A program made the position numbers and the translations under genes. 64,000 nucleotides of DNA from Desulfoluna spongiiphila (GTDB lineage: Bacteria > Desulfobacterota > Desulfobacteria > Desulfobacterales > Desulfolunaceae): positions 62,001 to 126,000 of the forward strand of contig NZ_FMUX01000009.1 of NCBI RefSeq assembly GCF_900101345.1, written 5' to 3'. Shown piece after piece: positions 27,562 to 37,121 of the stretch. Below the pieces are notes generated by a model. The model was not told where the DNA came from. It did not search any database and saw only the letters and a program-made list of their open reading frames with translations. Each line of letters begins with the position of its first letter. The stretch's first letter is position 1.

Positions 27562-28458
27562 TTATGCGGGCATCAGGTTGAAGACGTACCCGCCGATGAC
27601 CGCCGTGGCGAAGATGACCACCACAATGGAAGCCACCAGTCGCTTGCGGAAGATGCTTGCCAGCATGCTCATCTCCGGGATGGCCATGCCGGCACCGCCG
27701 ATGATCAGGGCGATGACGGCCCCCATGCTCATGCCTTTCTGGGAAAGGGCAAGGCCGATGGGGATGGCGGTCTCGGCACGGATGTACAGCGGGATTCCGA
27801 TGACGGCTGCCACGGGGATGGCAAAGGGGTTCTCGGGCCCTGCCAGCCTGGCCACGAATTCCTGTGGAAGGTAGCCGTAAATGGCGGCCCCGATGCCCAC
27901 ACCCACGAGGAGGTAGACCAGCACCCCTCTAAAATCAGACCACGCCGAGAGAAACGAGGCCTTCAGCTTGCCCCCGAAGGTGGGGGGGACCTCCTGGCCG
28001 CCGGAGGCCATGCTGTTTTTCAGGCGAACATGCCGGACATGGGCCGCTCCGCCGGTTTTTTCCAGGATCACCCCGAACACAACGGATGCGGCAAAGGTGA
28101 CGGTAAAGTAGATGATGCTGGCCTTAAGGCCCATCATGGCCGCCACCATGGCCAGGATAATTGGGTTGAGCAGGGGCGAGGCGATGACAAAGGACATCAC
28201 CGGCCCGAAGGGCGCCCCGGCGTTGAGCATGCCCAGGGTCATGGGGATGGTGGAGCAGGCGCAAAAGGGGGTCAGGGAACCCACCATGGCTGCGATGACA
28301 TTGCCCAGAACGCCGCGTCGTGAGAGCCACGACCGGAGTTTTTCATGGGGGATGTACATGAGGACCAGGGCCACGATGGTGCTGATCCCCAGGAAGAGAA
28401 CCGTCAGTTCGGCGGTGATAAAGGCGAAATACCCGAGGGCCTTAGATAATGAGTTCAT
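27562..28458 (-). CDS. ArsP/DUF318-type permease
   Basis: A 298-residue inner-membrane permease. The first half has the hallmark VGSLTPFCACSTIPMTLGMLNAGAPFGPVMSFVIASPLLNP (residues ~60-100), the second PLYIRAETAIPIGLALSQKGMSMGAVIALIIGGAGMAIPEM (residues ~223-263). About eight to nine hydrophobic segments. Family members export organoarsenicals or are linked to metalloid handling; substrate here is not proven. First gene of the minus-strand group, with a putative MarR operator 20-35 bases before the start and two more further up. Confidence 0.88.
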   Translation of the reverse strand: MNSLSKALGYFAFITAELTVLFLGISTIVALVLMYIPHEKLRSWLSRRGVLGNVIAAMVGSLTPFCACSTIPMTLGMLNAGAPFGPVMSFVIASPLLNPIILAMVAAMMGLKASIIYFTVTFAASVVFGVILEKTGGAAHVRHVRLKNSMASGGQEVPPTFGGKLKASFLSAWSDFRGVLVYLLVGVGIGAAIYGYLPQEFVARLAGPENPFAIPVAAVIGIPLYIRAETAIPIGLALSQKGMSMGAVIALIIGGAGMAIPEMSMLASIFRKRLVASIVVVIFATAVIGGYVFNLMPA

Positions 28459-28477
28459 GGGAAATCCCTTCTTTTGA

Positions 28478-28493
28478 TTGATGCTGTCAACTA
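28478..28493. promoter_or_regulatory. Candidate MarR operator, site 2
   Basis: TTGATGCTGTCAACTA, just before the permease start codon, where a bound repressor would block transcription or translation start. Confidence 0.55.
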
Positions 28494-28600
28494 ATAGGTT
28501 GAAATTTTTGCCCGTCCTCGGGCAAGGCCTGTCTATCGTGTATAAAGAATAATCGATAGATCAGAACGAAAGCATGCCCAATTTTTCTGGGGCTGTTTTG

Positions 28601-28645
28601 TTGATATAGTCAACTATATGCATGTAGGTTGACGGTGTCAACTAT
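28601..28645. promoter_or_regulatory. Candidate MarR operators, sites 3 and 4
   Basis: TTGATATAGTCAACTA (28601-28616) and TTGACGGTGTCAACTA (28630-28645), 29 bases apart, about 145-185 bases upstream of the permease start. Confidence 0.55.
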
Positions 28646-28746
28646 TCTGATGTTTTTTTTTGAGGAGAAGGGGAGGGCGTGGTGACCGTGGCTGTGGGTG
28701 GGGGACTTGAGGGCATGCTCGGGGGGAGTGTCGGCCTTTTCATGCT

Positions 28747-28795
28747 GAACCCCCCGTTGTCAGGCCGTCGAAGTGGCTCTGAAAACGGGGGGTTC
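28747..28795. other. Long-loop inverted repeat
   Basis: GAACCCCCCGTT and AACGGGGGGTTC, 12-bp perfect arms, about 70 bases after the ferredoxin-type gene stop. No T-run, so at best a weak terminator. No gene in 28646-28863. Confidence 0.5.
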
Positions 28796-28863
28796 GAGAG
28801 TGTGGGCCGTTTTGCCGTGGAGGCGGCGCCGTCTTTTGCCCGCCTCACGGTTTGTTGATGCGT

Positions 28864-29982
28864 TTAATCCGCGATTCCCGTTTTCTGGATCTCCGTAAAG
28901 GAGTGGAAGGCCTGGGGGCGGCCCTTTTCAGCCTGGATACGATCGTACATGGCCTGGACGCTTTCCGGGACGTCGGGCATCTGGTCCGGGGACCGCTTGG
29001 TAAGCTTTGCAGCGCCTTCGGGGCAGGTGGTGGTACAGAGTCCGCAGCCCATGCATTTGTTCGGGTGGATGGAGGCCTTGCCGTCGATGATGCGGATGGC
29101 CTTGAACATGCAGCGGTCAAGGCAGGTGCCGCACCCGGTGCATGCGTCCAGGTCCGGGGTGTTGATGTAGGTGGCCTTGGTGAGCTGGTTGTGAAGGCCC
29201 AGGTGCACCACGGTGGCCATGATACCGCAGCTGCACTTGCAGCAGTTGCAGATATAGTCCAGGTCCCCTGCCGAGTTCTGGGTCTGGGTGACAAGGCCCT
29301 CACGGTCGGCCATATCCATGATGGCCAGGGCCTCTTCTTTGGTGATCTCTTCGGCACGAAGATCGTTTTCGATGAAGAAGTCCGCGCATCGGTTGAGGGA
29401 GAGGCAGGTTCGGACGGGGTGGTCGCAGCCCCGGCCCTCGGCCTTGGATTTCAGACGGCAGAGGCAGTCGGTGAGGGCGATGCGGTCCGCTTCCATGATT
29501 TTGGTCTTTACCACGTCGTGGGGGAGGATCTCCTGGACGGACTCGACGCTTTTTTCAACGGGCACGATTCGGAAAAGGGAGGTCTTGCCGCCGAATACCT
29601 CCAGGCCCATGGCCTCCATCATGTATTGGTTGTGCAGGTCGGTGTACTCTTTGTCCAGGCGGTTGATCTGGTACTCGTAGGTTCCCACGATATAGGGGGC
29701 CAAAACGTAGTGGCGTTCATCGTTCACGGTGGTGGTGATGAGAAGGCCCCGCTTTCCCATGCGGTCCAGCTTTGCTTTGCAGCTCCCGGGATCCATCCCC
29801 ATTTTTTCGGCCATCTGATCTGCCCGCTGGGGGGCGGGGGTGAGGGCCAGGGTCAGTTCGGCCTCTTCGGGTTCGTACATCTTTTTTAAAAGGGCGATGT
29901 CCACGCCGCTTTCGGTGGGAGGAAATCCCATGGGGAGTTGGTTTAAGTGTTCCTGGAGCTTTCTGTACACGGAATCCGGCAT
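28864..29982 (-). CDS. 4Fe-4S dicluster protein with winged-helix-like N-terminus
   Basis: A 372-residue soluble iron-sulfur protein. Residues 30-110 look like a winged-helix or MarR-like fold (APQRADQMAEKMGMDPGSCKAKLDRMGKRGLL). The middle has cysteines in DCLCRLKSK, RTCLSLNRC and CNCCKCSCG, suggesting a further cluster. A bacterial two-[4Fe-4S] ferredoxin domain follows: DACTGCGTCLDRC and NKCMGCGLCTTTCPEG. ATG 29982 has GAGGAG upstream. It resembles the ferredoxin-like regulators/electron carriers seen beside reductases in Desulfobacterota; partner unknown. Confidence 0.85.
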   Translation of the reverse strand: MPDSVYRKLQEHLNQLPMGFPPTESGVDIALLKKMYEPEEAELTLALTPAPQRADQMAEKMGMDPGSCKAKLDRMGKRGLLITTTVNDERHYVLAPYIVGTYEYQINRLDKEYTDLHNQYMMEAMGLEVFGGKTSLFRIVPVEKSVESVQEILPHDVVKTKIMEADRIALTDCLCRLKSKAEGRGCDHPVRTCLSLNRCADFFIENDLRAEEITKEEALAIMDMADREGLVTQTQNSAGDLDYICNCCKCSCGIMATVVHLGLHNQLTKATYINTPDLDACTGCGTCLDRCMFKAIRIIDGKASIHPNKCMGCGLCTTTCPEGAAKLTKRSPDQMPDVPESVQAMYDRIQAEKGRPQAFHSFTEIQKTGIAD

Positions 29983-30638
29983 GGGGTCTCCTCGCATATC
30001 AAGGTTTGTTTTGCAGCCGTCAAGGCGATGCCCGGCATCGTTTCTCTGAATTGTCCCTGGCCCGGGTATATTGCTGAAAAAACCACTTGTTTAACGTCAT
30101 GGTCCGGTATTGCAATCGGTTGGCGTGCGACATTCAGATGGTTCATATGGAACATGCAACCCACGGCTTTCTGCTTGATTTTTTCACCTTCCGGGGGAGC
30201 CGGGCTATTACATCAGGGTGCTGGGTAATCTGGAAACGTAGCACTGTTTTAAAGGCTATCGGAAGTGGGGGGACTTTGTCAATATGGTTGATGTACGAAC
30301 TAATTTTTTGGTGTGAATTGCAACCTGTGGCGGTGTTTTTCGTGTGAGATAGGCCTGCGGTGGGCTTTCGTTTTGATGTTTATTGTGTGTATACAAACTA
30401 TTTAAATCCGCATGCTTGGGGGGCGGATTGCTGTTTTATGGCGTGTCGCAATGTTTAATTTTGGTTAAAAAATGTTTAACTATTCTGTGCAAAAGTATTA
30501 ATGATAGAGCACATCATTTCATGAAAAGCTTTTGTAGGGAGGCGGTTCCGACTGTTGACGGAGTTCCCTTGTTGGTAAGTAAAGGCGGTGGGCGTTGGTG
30601 GTCGCCGTGCAGGTAAGTCAGTAAAAGGGAGGACGAAC
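29983..30638. other. Divergent gene-free region
   Basis: 656 bases between the ferredoxin-type gene and the chemoreceptor. No coding sequence supported. A half-conserved operator-like TTGATGTACGAACTAA lies at 30288-30303. AT-rich around 30380-30500. Confidence 0.45.
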
Positions 30639-32147
30639 ATGGCTGTGGAAAATAATGAACGGGAACGCAACGCACAGGTCAATGCGAAGAAATATCTGGA
30701 TCTCTACGGATTTTCCGCACCCTCGGTGGTGGCCTTTTTTGTGGTATTTTGCATCCTGCTGGCAGTGACACCCATGCTGAAGGAGCACACTCTGGTGACC
30801 GGGCTTTTTACCGCGGTCATCGTTGTGATGAGCATTGTGCGGGTTGCGGCTGCCCGGCGGGTGGTGGCAGCCTATCAGGACAATCCCCTGTTCTGGAATC
30901 GGTTTCTCCTTGTCACAAGCCTTGTGTCCGGTCTTCTCTGGGGCGGTTTGAACGTGCTGGTCATCGGCTGGTACGGGGTGACCTCGGCCTATAGCGTGTA
31001 TGCCATGGTGATGACCTGCGGCCTTGTGGGGGGGTGCGTCATCTCCCTTGCACCGGAGCTTAAACTCCTGATGGGGTACGTGGCCTGTCTGCTGGTGCCC
31101 ACCATTTTCTGGGCTGCGTTGAACGCAGAGTGGGCCATCGGTGTTGTGTTTCTGGTTTACATACTCGGCATGATGGGGGTGGGCAAGAAGACCAACGCCT
31201 CCTACCGGTTGAACATGGAAAACTCCGTGCTGCTGGAGGAGCGGGCCGCCGATATCTCCATGCTGGTCCACGAGCTGAGGGAAAAAGCAGGGGAGCTGAC
31301 CGGTACCTCGGAAGGACTCCGGGACATCTCCGAAGAGATGGTCGGGGCCTCGGAAGAGACCACCACCGAGATCGGCGGGGTGGAGTCGGATGCCTCGTCC
31401 ATGCGTGAGAACACAGCGGCCATTTCGGCTGCCGTGGAGCAGGCCTCCCACAACATGGAGGTCACCTCCGCATCCATGGAAGAGATGTCCAGGGCCGTGA
31501 CGGAAATTGCCGGGCAGTCCGCCCGGGCCATGGAGATCTCCTCCCAGGGCGTCAGCCGTTCAGAAGAGGCCTCAGGGGAGATCAAGCGCCTCGATGAAGC
31601 AGCCCGGGAGATCGGCAAGATCACCGAGGTGATCACCGAGATCTCAGAGCAGACCAACCTGCTGGCGCTCAACGCCACCATTGAGGCGGCCCGTGCCGGT
31701 GAAGCGGGCAAGGGGTTTGCCGTGGTGGCCAATGAGATCAAGGCCCTTGCCCACCAGACCGCCGAGGCAACCAGCGGTATCCGGGGCCAGGTCAAGGGGA
31801 TCCAGGACGCCACCACCGATTCCACCCGGCAGATTGCGGCCATCTCCGAGGTCATCGGGGATATCAGCACCATCGTCAACGGCGTGGCCGCCGCCATCGA
31901 AGAGCAGTCGGCCTCCACCCGTGAGATCGATCTCAACGTGGGCGAGATGAGTGCCGGCATGACCGATATCACCGCCAAGGCAGCGGAGAGCAACCAGGCG
32001 AGTGAAACCATCCTGGTCCGCATCGAACGGGCCGCCACCCAGACCCGGGGCAACCTGGAGAACAGCCGCCGGGTCATGGACAGCGCCCGGGAGGTCCTTG
32101 ACATGGCCGATGCCCTCAACCAGGCCGTTGGACGGCTCTCCGCGTAA
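30639..32147 (+). CDS. Methyl-accepting chemotaxis protein
   Basis: A 502-residue chemoreceptor. Five or six hydrophobic segments fill residues 25-185 ([20 protein letters not shown] .. [12 protein letters not shown]), so the sensor is membrane-embedded rather than periplasmic. No HAMP domain is obvious. The cytoplasmic signalling hairpin has the conserved tip [37 protein letters not shown] (about residues 336-372), which contacts CheA and CheW. ATG 30639 has AGGGAGGA upstream. Followed 14 bases later by a methyltransferase gene, probably one transcript. Confidence 0.92.
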   Translation: MAVENNERERNAQVNAKKYLDLYGFSAPSVVAFFVVFCILLAVTPMLKEHTLVTGLFTAVIVVMSIVRVAAARRVVAAYQDNPLFWNRFLLVTSLVSGLLWGGLNVLVIGWYGVTSAYSVYAMVMTCGLVGGCVISLAPELKLLMGYVACLLVPTIFWAALNAEWAIGVVFLVYILGMMGVGKKTNASYRLNMENSVLLEERAADISMLVHELREKAGELTGTSEGLRDISEEMVGASEETTTEIGGVESDASSMRENTAAISAAVEQASHNMEVTSASMEEMSRAVTEIAGQSARAMEISSQGVSRSEEASGEIKRLDEAAREIGKITEVITEISEQTNLLALNATIEAARAGEAGKGFAVVANEIKALAHQTAEATSGIRGQVKGIQDATTDSTRQIAAISEVIGDISTIVNGVAAAIEEQSASTREIDLNVGEMSAGMTDITAKAAESNQASETILVRIERAATQTRGNLENSRRVMDSAREVLDMADALNQAVGRLSA

Positions 32148-32161
32148 AAACAAAGGACACC

Positions 32162-32818
32162 ATGGAGCAGAACAGCGAGGAAAAAACACGTGAACGGATC
32201 CTGGCGTTCATGGATCTGGCAGGCAAGGACATCCTTGAAATCGGGTGCGGGGACGGCCGTCTGACCGAATGGCTGGCAAGGGAGACCACGGCCCTTACAG
32301 CCATTGACCCGGATGAGAAGAGGGTGGCGCTGGCCAGACGCAAGGTTCAGGGCGCGGAGGTTGCCGTGGGCTCCGGGGAGGCCCTTGGGTTCCAGGACGC
32401 CTCCTTTGACATCATCCTTTTCAGCCTCTCGCTTCACCACCAGGACAGCCGGCTGGCCCTCAAGGAGGCGTGGCGGGTGCTCCGGGACGGAGGCTCCTTG
32501 CTTGTGCTGGAGCCGTTGAACGATGGGGGCATGGGGCAGATCTTCACGCTGCTTCACAACGAAGACCGGGAAAAAGAGGCGGTGCGCCAGGCCATCAAAG
32601 AGAGTGACTGGGTGGTCCGTCGCTGCGAATCATTTGAAAGCAGGTGGGTGTTCGAGGGCCCGGATGAGCTCTTCGAGTGGGCCTTCGGGAATTACAGCAT
32701 GCCCTTTGACGCGGCGCTGGCAAAGCAGATGGCGGAGCACCCCGATGTGGATCTTGACGCCCGGCCCCTATCCCTTACGGAGGTGCAGGAGCTGTTGCTG
32801 CTTCAAAAACCCGCGTAA
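32162..32818 (+). CDS. Class I SAM-dependent methyltransferase
   Basis: A 218-residue methyltransferase with motif I ILEIGCGDGRLTEWLA (residues ~24-39), an acidic motif II end TAIDPDEKRVA, and motif IV FDIILFSLSLHHQDS. Similar to the UbiE/BioC group. It is only 14 bases after the chemoreceptor gene, but it does not resemble CheR, so a role in receptor methylation is not supported. Terminator follows. Substrate unknown. Confidence 0.85.
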   Translation: MEQNSEEKTRERILAFMDLAGKDILEIGCGDGRLTEWLARETTALTAIDPDEKRVALARRKVQGAEVAVGSGEALGFQDASFDIILFSLSLHHQDSRLALKEAWRVLRDGGSLLVLEPLNDGGMGQIFTLLHNEDREKEAVRQAIKESDWVVRRCESFESRWVFEGPDELFEWAFGNYSMPFDAALAKQMAEHPDVDLDARPLSLTEVQELLLLQKPA

Positions 32819-32845
32819 GCCGTGGGGATATTGCTGTGCGAATTT

Positions 32846-32885
32846 AAAAAAAGCCCCTGTCATCGGTGACAGGGGCTTTTTTTTG
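32846..32885. terminator. Bidirectional intrinsic terminator
   Basis: AAAAAAAGCCCCTGTCA and TGACAGGGGCTTTTTTTT around CCGA-type loop, between convergent methyltransferase and sulfatase genes. Confidence 0.9.
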
Positions 32886-32917
32886 TTATACCGGGGGAGA
32901 TGGGGTTTCGCTCTCCC

Positions 32918-34456
32918 TTAGCCGCCCGCTTTGTAGAGGGTCTCCATCACGGCGTCCACATTGAATTTTGCGGGTTTCTGGCGTGGGGGATAGTCTTTCA
33001 GGGTGGCGATGAATTTGCCCACCACGTGCTGGGCAGGGGTCAGGAGGAACACATGCTCCACATACCAGCGGCCGTAGTTGTTTGAGTCCGTATCGGCCCG
33101 CTCATAGGGGTCGCTTCGGAGGTTGAAGATCTTGGGGGCGCGGAGCCAGATAAAGGGCTCCTGCCATACGTCTATTTTTTTCGCCCGCTGCTCGGCGAAG
33201 ACAATCTTCCACTGGGCATAGCGAAGGCCCACAAGCTCGGCGTCGTCGTTGAAGTAAAAGAAATCCTTTCTGGGGCCCTCTTTTTCTTTGCCGGTGATGT
33301 GGGGCAGAAAGTTGAATCCGTCCAAGTGGACCTTGAACTTTTTACCCGCGGCTTTGTGCCCTTTGAGCAGTTTTTCCGTTATCTTGTCGTCGCCTACGGC
33401 TGCCATGAGGGTGGGGACCCAGTCCTGCATGGACATGATTTCGTTGGAGACGGTTGCCGCCGGAATTTTTCCGGGCCATCTCACCATGGCCGGAACCCTG
33501 TAGCCGCCCTCCCAGTTGGTGTTTTTCTCACCGCGGAAGGGGGAGATGCCGCCGTCAGGCCACTCGTTGTAGTGGGGCCCGTTGTCCGTTGTGTAGACAA
33601 CGATGGTGTTCTCTTCCAGGCCCTGGGCTTTCAGGAAGTCCAGGAGCTCTCCCACCATTTTGTCGTGTTCCACCATGCCGTCGGCATAAATGCCCAGGCC
33701 CGTAACCCCTGCGCTCTCTTTTTTCAGGTGGGTGTAAAAGTGCATGCGGCTGGGGTTGAACCAGGCAAAGAAGGGCTTTTTGGCTTTCTTGGCCCGGCCG
33801 ATGAAGTCTTTGGTGGCCGCGAGGAATTCTCCATCCACGGTTTCCATGCGCTTGCGGGTCAGGGGGCCGGTGTCTTCGATCTTGCCGTCTGCCGTGGATT
33901 TGATGACGCCCCTGGGGCCGAACTTCTTGCGGAATTCCGGATTCTTCGGGTAATCCTCATGCTCGGGCTCCTCTTCGGCGTTGAGGTGGTAAAGGTTGCC
34001 GAAGAACTCATCGAAGCCGTGGGCCGTGGGAAGGAATTCATCCTTGTCGCCCAGGTGGTTTTTCCCGAACTGACCGGTCATGTAGCCGTGGGGCTTTAAA
34101 AGTTCTGCCAGGGTGGGGTCCTCTGCGCGGAGCCCGAGGTCGGCACCGGGGAGTCCCACCTTGCTGAGCCCCGTACGCACGGGACTCTGCCCGGTGATGA
34201 AGGCGGATCGCCCGGCGGTACAGCTTTGCTCCGCATAATAGTCCGTGAACATCATCCCTTCGTGGGCAAGCCGGTCGAGGTTCGGGGTCATGAACCCCAC
34301 AAGGCCCCTGCTGTAAGCGCTGACGTTGTGGACCCCCACATCGTCACTCATGATGACAAGGATATTCGGTTTGTCTGCAGCCGCAGCAGGACCCGCAGCT
34401 ACGATCATCGCAATGGACGTGGCGATAATCGCGACCATCAATTTGCCTGTTCTCAT
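32918..34456 (-). CDS. Exported arylsulfatase-type sulfatase
   Basis: A 512-residue periplasmic sulfatase. Signal peptide about residues 1-27 (ends AAAA-DKP). The metal site starts at NILVIMSDDVG, and the formylglycine motif is SCTAGRSAFITGQ with Cys79, that is C-T-A-G-R rather than the common C-x-P-x-R. Other conserved parts: GKNHLGD, TTDNGPHYNEWPDG and FRGEKNTNWEGGYRVP. ATG 34456 has AAGGAG upstream; a longer frame is AT-rich non-coding. Cleaves an organic sulfate ester, giving sulfate that a sulfate reducer could respire. No anaerobic sulfatase-maturating enzyme is in view. Confidence 0.92.
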   Translation of the reverse strand: MRTGKLMVAIIATSIAMIVAAGPAAAADKPNILVIMSDDVGVHNVSAYSRGLVGFMTPNLDRLAHEGMMFTDYYAEQSCTAGRSAFITGQSPVRTGLSKVGLPGADLGLRAEDPTLAELLKPHGYMTGQFGKNHLGDKDEFLPTAHGFDEFFGNLYHLNAEEEPEHEDYPKNPEFRKKFGPRGVIKSTADGKIEDTGPLTRKRMETVDGEFLAATKDFIGRAKKAKKPFFAWFNPSRMHFYTHLKKESAGVTGLGIYADGMVEHDKMVGELLDFLKAQGLEENTIVVYTTDNGPHYNEWPDGGISPFRGEKNTNWEGGYRVPAMVRWPGKIPAATVSNEIMSMQDWVPTLMAAVGDDKITEKLLKGHKAAGKKFKVHLDGFNFLPHITGKEKEGPRKDFFYFNDDAELVGLRYAQWKIVFAEQRAKKIDVWQEPFIWLRAPKIFNLRSDPYERADTDSNNYGRWYVEHVFLLTPAQHVVGKFIATLKDYPPRQKPAKFNVDAVMETLYKAGG

Positions 34457-34784
34457 AGTCTGCTCCTTAATTATGTTAGGACATGGGTACAACGGTTTTT
34501 GATACATGAATCGCTGGCGGTAAGGCGACATGTTGATGTGGCTGTTACGTATGAAGCGTTTGCTTGTAAGAAAAGGGACAGGCGGGTAAAGATGTAAAAT
34601 AATATCTTTTTCAAATTGTTTTTTCAACGGTAAACACGTGTTTTGAGACGGGATGCGATATTTAACCCGGTAATTTCACGGGTTGGGTGCGCGTGCCTGC
34701 AAGGCAGCAGAGGGACCTTCTGCCTGATGACAGCGGGGATACAGTGAGGCTGTCACAGGCGGTAAGGCGTCGTGACCCCGGGGT
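34457..34784. other. Gene-free region between sulfatase and cytochrome genes
   Basis: 328 bases; AT-rich near 34560-34640. It holds the sulfatase promoter region and the end of the cytochrome operon. No gene, repeat or clear terminator seen. Confidence 0.4.
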
Positions 34785-37121
34785 TCAGCCCCGGCCTGCC
34801 TGGGGCCTTTCTTTCATGTGCCGGATGTAGCGCAACAGCTCGTAGCCGGTCTGGTTGTCCGGGTGTTTCTCGATCATGGCCCGGGCCACCAGGGCGGCGT
34901 CGTCATACCGTCCGTTTTTTATCAGGTGGTCCGCCAGGGCGAGGAGGTAATCCGCATGGTCCGGCTCGATGGACAGGGCCGTGAGCAGGGAGGCTTCGGC
35001 TTCCGCGTGTTTACCCAGGTGTTGCAGCAGCAGGCCCAGGTTGTAGTGGATGCGGGACCGTTCCGGCAGGCCCCGGGCCGCTTGTCTCAGATACACCGCC
35101 GCCTCCGCGTATTGCTTCTCTTCGGCAAGCAAAAGACCCAGGGAGTAGGCCATGTCGTAACGCTCCGGGTGGTCCTTCAAGATGCCTTGAAACAGCGCAA
35201 CGGCCCCCTTGTTGTTGCCGGTTCGGTTGTAGAGCATGGCCAGGTTGTTCTTGGCCGGGTAAAACTGTGCGTCGATGCGGATGGCTTCCCGGTACTGGGC
35301 GATGGCCTGACCTGTGTCGCCCAGGGCATCGTACATGATCCCCAGATTGAATCGCCCCGATGCAAAATCCGAGGCATATTCCATGGCTTCGCGGTATTCG
35401 CGGATGGCCGAATGGAAGACGATTTTCTGGTTGTCGCTAAGCTGTTCCTTATACACCGGTGCCAGGCTCAGGGCCGCCTGGATGCGCACGGCTTTTACCG
35501 GATCATAGAGAAGGGGCGTGATGAGACGGGTGGTTTGTTCGTGGCCCGTGAGGTTCAGGGTGGCGATCCCTGTGTGCCGAATCAGGGCTTCGTTGTCCGA
35601 AAGGGACTCCTCCAGCACGTCGATGACTTTATCGTCCATAAACCGCTGCAGCAAAGAAAGGGCCGTTGCCCTGACCACCGGTGGCCCCAGCTGGTCCCGG
35701 GAGAGCCGGATCAGTTCGTCTTTTGCATCGGGATTGCCTGCACGCGCCATGGCAAAGACGGTTCCGTAGTGGGCCCTTTTTCTCAGGCCGTACCATGTTT
35801 TGGTCCAGTCGGCGGACCACTGCGTTGTTTTGTCTCCGTGGCAGCCTGAGGCGTTGCAGGCGTTGGGCGTCTGGAGCGCAAGGCTCAAATCGGGCCTGGG
35901 GATCCTGATGCTGTGGTCGGCACGCATGTCGATGCCCATGTACGGGGTTTCGGGCATGTGGCAGCTGGTGCAGTCGTCCCCTTTGCTGGGTTTTCCCTTG
36001 TCCGTGGCTTTGTGAAAGTGGTGGTCGGATGTGTCGTAGATATCTTTGCGGTGGCACTGGAGGCACAGGTCGTTGCCCTCGCTTTTTCGCTTCAGGCTGT
36101 GCACGTCGTGGCAATCGCTGCACTTGACGTCCCTCTGGTACATTTTGCTCTGGGTAAAGGAGCCGTAGACGTAGACCTCATCCAGGATCTGCCCGTCGGG
36201 ATGGTACAACCCGTCGTTTAAGAGGGTGGGGATGATGCAGTCCATGATGTTGTCGTCCCGGTGATCGAAATCCGCAAAGGAGGCGCGCCGGGAGTGGCAT
36301 CGGGCACAGATGGCGAGCTGTGCCTCGGGGGTGATATCCCGTGTGTCCACCATCAGGTGGTAGTTTTCTGTCTTTTCCCGGGCCATGTCGGGCTTTTCAG
36401 CCCAGGCCACATGGGCGGAACCCGGCCCGTGGCACGCCTCACAGCTTACATCGATTTCAGTCCAGGTCGTGTTGAAGGTATCGGTCTGGTGGTCGTAGCC
36501 CTTGCGCAGGTGGGTGGAGTGGCACTCCGCGCACATCCCGTTCCAGTTCTGGGCTGCCTTGGTCCAGTGAAGCCAGTCGTCGGAGTCGTCCGTGTGGTTG
36601 GGAAGGGCGTACCACTGTTTTTTATCCACGTCCCAGGCAATGGTAAGGCACTGGAACCGCCCCCCCGGGAAAGGAACCAGGTATTGCTGGAGGGGATAGA
36701 CCCCGAAGGTATGGGTGACCTGGAAATCCCCGTTTTTGCCGTCCGGTCCCCGGGTGTTGACGAAAAAGGAGTCGTCGGTCCTGTAGAATCGGGTGGTGAT
36801 GCCGTTTTGAGTAAACACGGCGTTATCAAAATCACCGAGTACCGTGGCGTCGGTGGCCACGTCCATGGCCTGGTCGTGGTCTGAGTTGAGCCATTTGTCA
36901 TACTCGGGTTTGTGGCAGCTGATGCAGGCCTGCCTGCCCACAAAGGTGGGGGAGGCAGGGAGCGCCTGCGGATGTGTCCTGCGCAGGTACTCTGTCTTGA
37001 GAACGTACAGCGGGACACACACGACGATGACCAGCGTGGCGATGACACCGGCTGTGATCCAGCGCTGTCGCTCATGGCGGTTTTGTGTGAGGTCCGAGGG
37101 CATGGTTTTGTCTTCAGGCAT
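34785..37121 (-). CDS. Multihaem c-type cytochrome with HEAT-like and TPR domains
   Basis: A 778-residue membrane-anchored cytochrome (one helix, residues ~22-44). The first half has seven CXXCH haem sites (CISCH, CAECH, CEACH, CARCH, CSDCH, CLQCH, CTSCH) and one CNASGCH, a CX4CH site, so probably eight haems. Residues ~440-560 look like HEAT-type helical repeats, and ~570-770 are four to five TPRs. Its ATG overlaps the Rieske stop by 8 bases (ATGCCTGA), so it belongs to the complex. It probably takes the place of cytochrome c1, carrying menaquinol electrons to periplasmic acceptors. Confidence 0.92.
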   Translation of the reverse strand: MPEDKTMPSDLTQNRHERQRWITAGVIATLVIVVCVPLYVLKTEYLRRTHPQALPASPTFVGRQACISCHKPEYDKWLNSDHDQAMDVATDATVLGDFDNAVFTQNGITTRFYRTDDSFFVNTRGPDGKNGDFQVTHTFGVYPLQQYLVPFPGGRFQCLTIAWDVDKKQWYALPNHTDDSDDWLHWTKAAQNWNGMCAECHSTHLRKGYDHQTDTFNTTWTEIDVSCEACHGPGSAHVAWAEKPDMAREKTENYHLMVDTRDITPEAQLAICARCHSRRASFADFDHRDDNIMDCIIPTLLNDGLYHPDGQILDEVYVYGSFTQSKMYQRDVKCSDCHDVHSLKRKSEGNDLCLQCHRKDIYDTSDHHFHKATDKGKPSKGDDCTSCHMPETPYMGIDMRADHSIRIPRPDLSLALQTPNACNASGCHGDKTTQWSADWTKTWYGLRKRAHYGTVFAMARAGNPDAKDELIRLSRDQLGPPVVRATALSLLQRFMDDKVIDVLEESLSDNEALIRHTGIATLNLTGHEQTTRLITPLLYDPVKAVRIQAALSLAPVYKEQLSDNQKIVFHSAIREYREAMEYASDFASGRFNLGIMYDALGDTGQAIAQYREAIRIDAQFYPAKNNLAMLYNRTGNNKGAVALFQGILKDHPERYDMAYSLGLLLAEEKQYAEAAVYLRQAARGLPERSRIHYNLGLLLQHLGKHAEAEASLLTALSIEPDHADYLLALADHLIKNGRYDDAALVARAMIEKHPDNQTGYELLRYIRHMKERPQAGRG

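Noticed and set aside
31202..32557. 451-residue open frame opposite the chemoreceptor
   Set aside because: Serine/alanine-rich antisense of the conserved chemoreceptor signalling domain; no start site.
32162..32818. CheR chemotaxis methyltransferase
   Set aside because: Adjacent to a chemoreceptor gene but the sequence has a UbiE/BioC-type fold signature and no CheR N-terminal domain.
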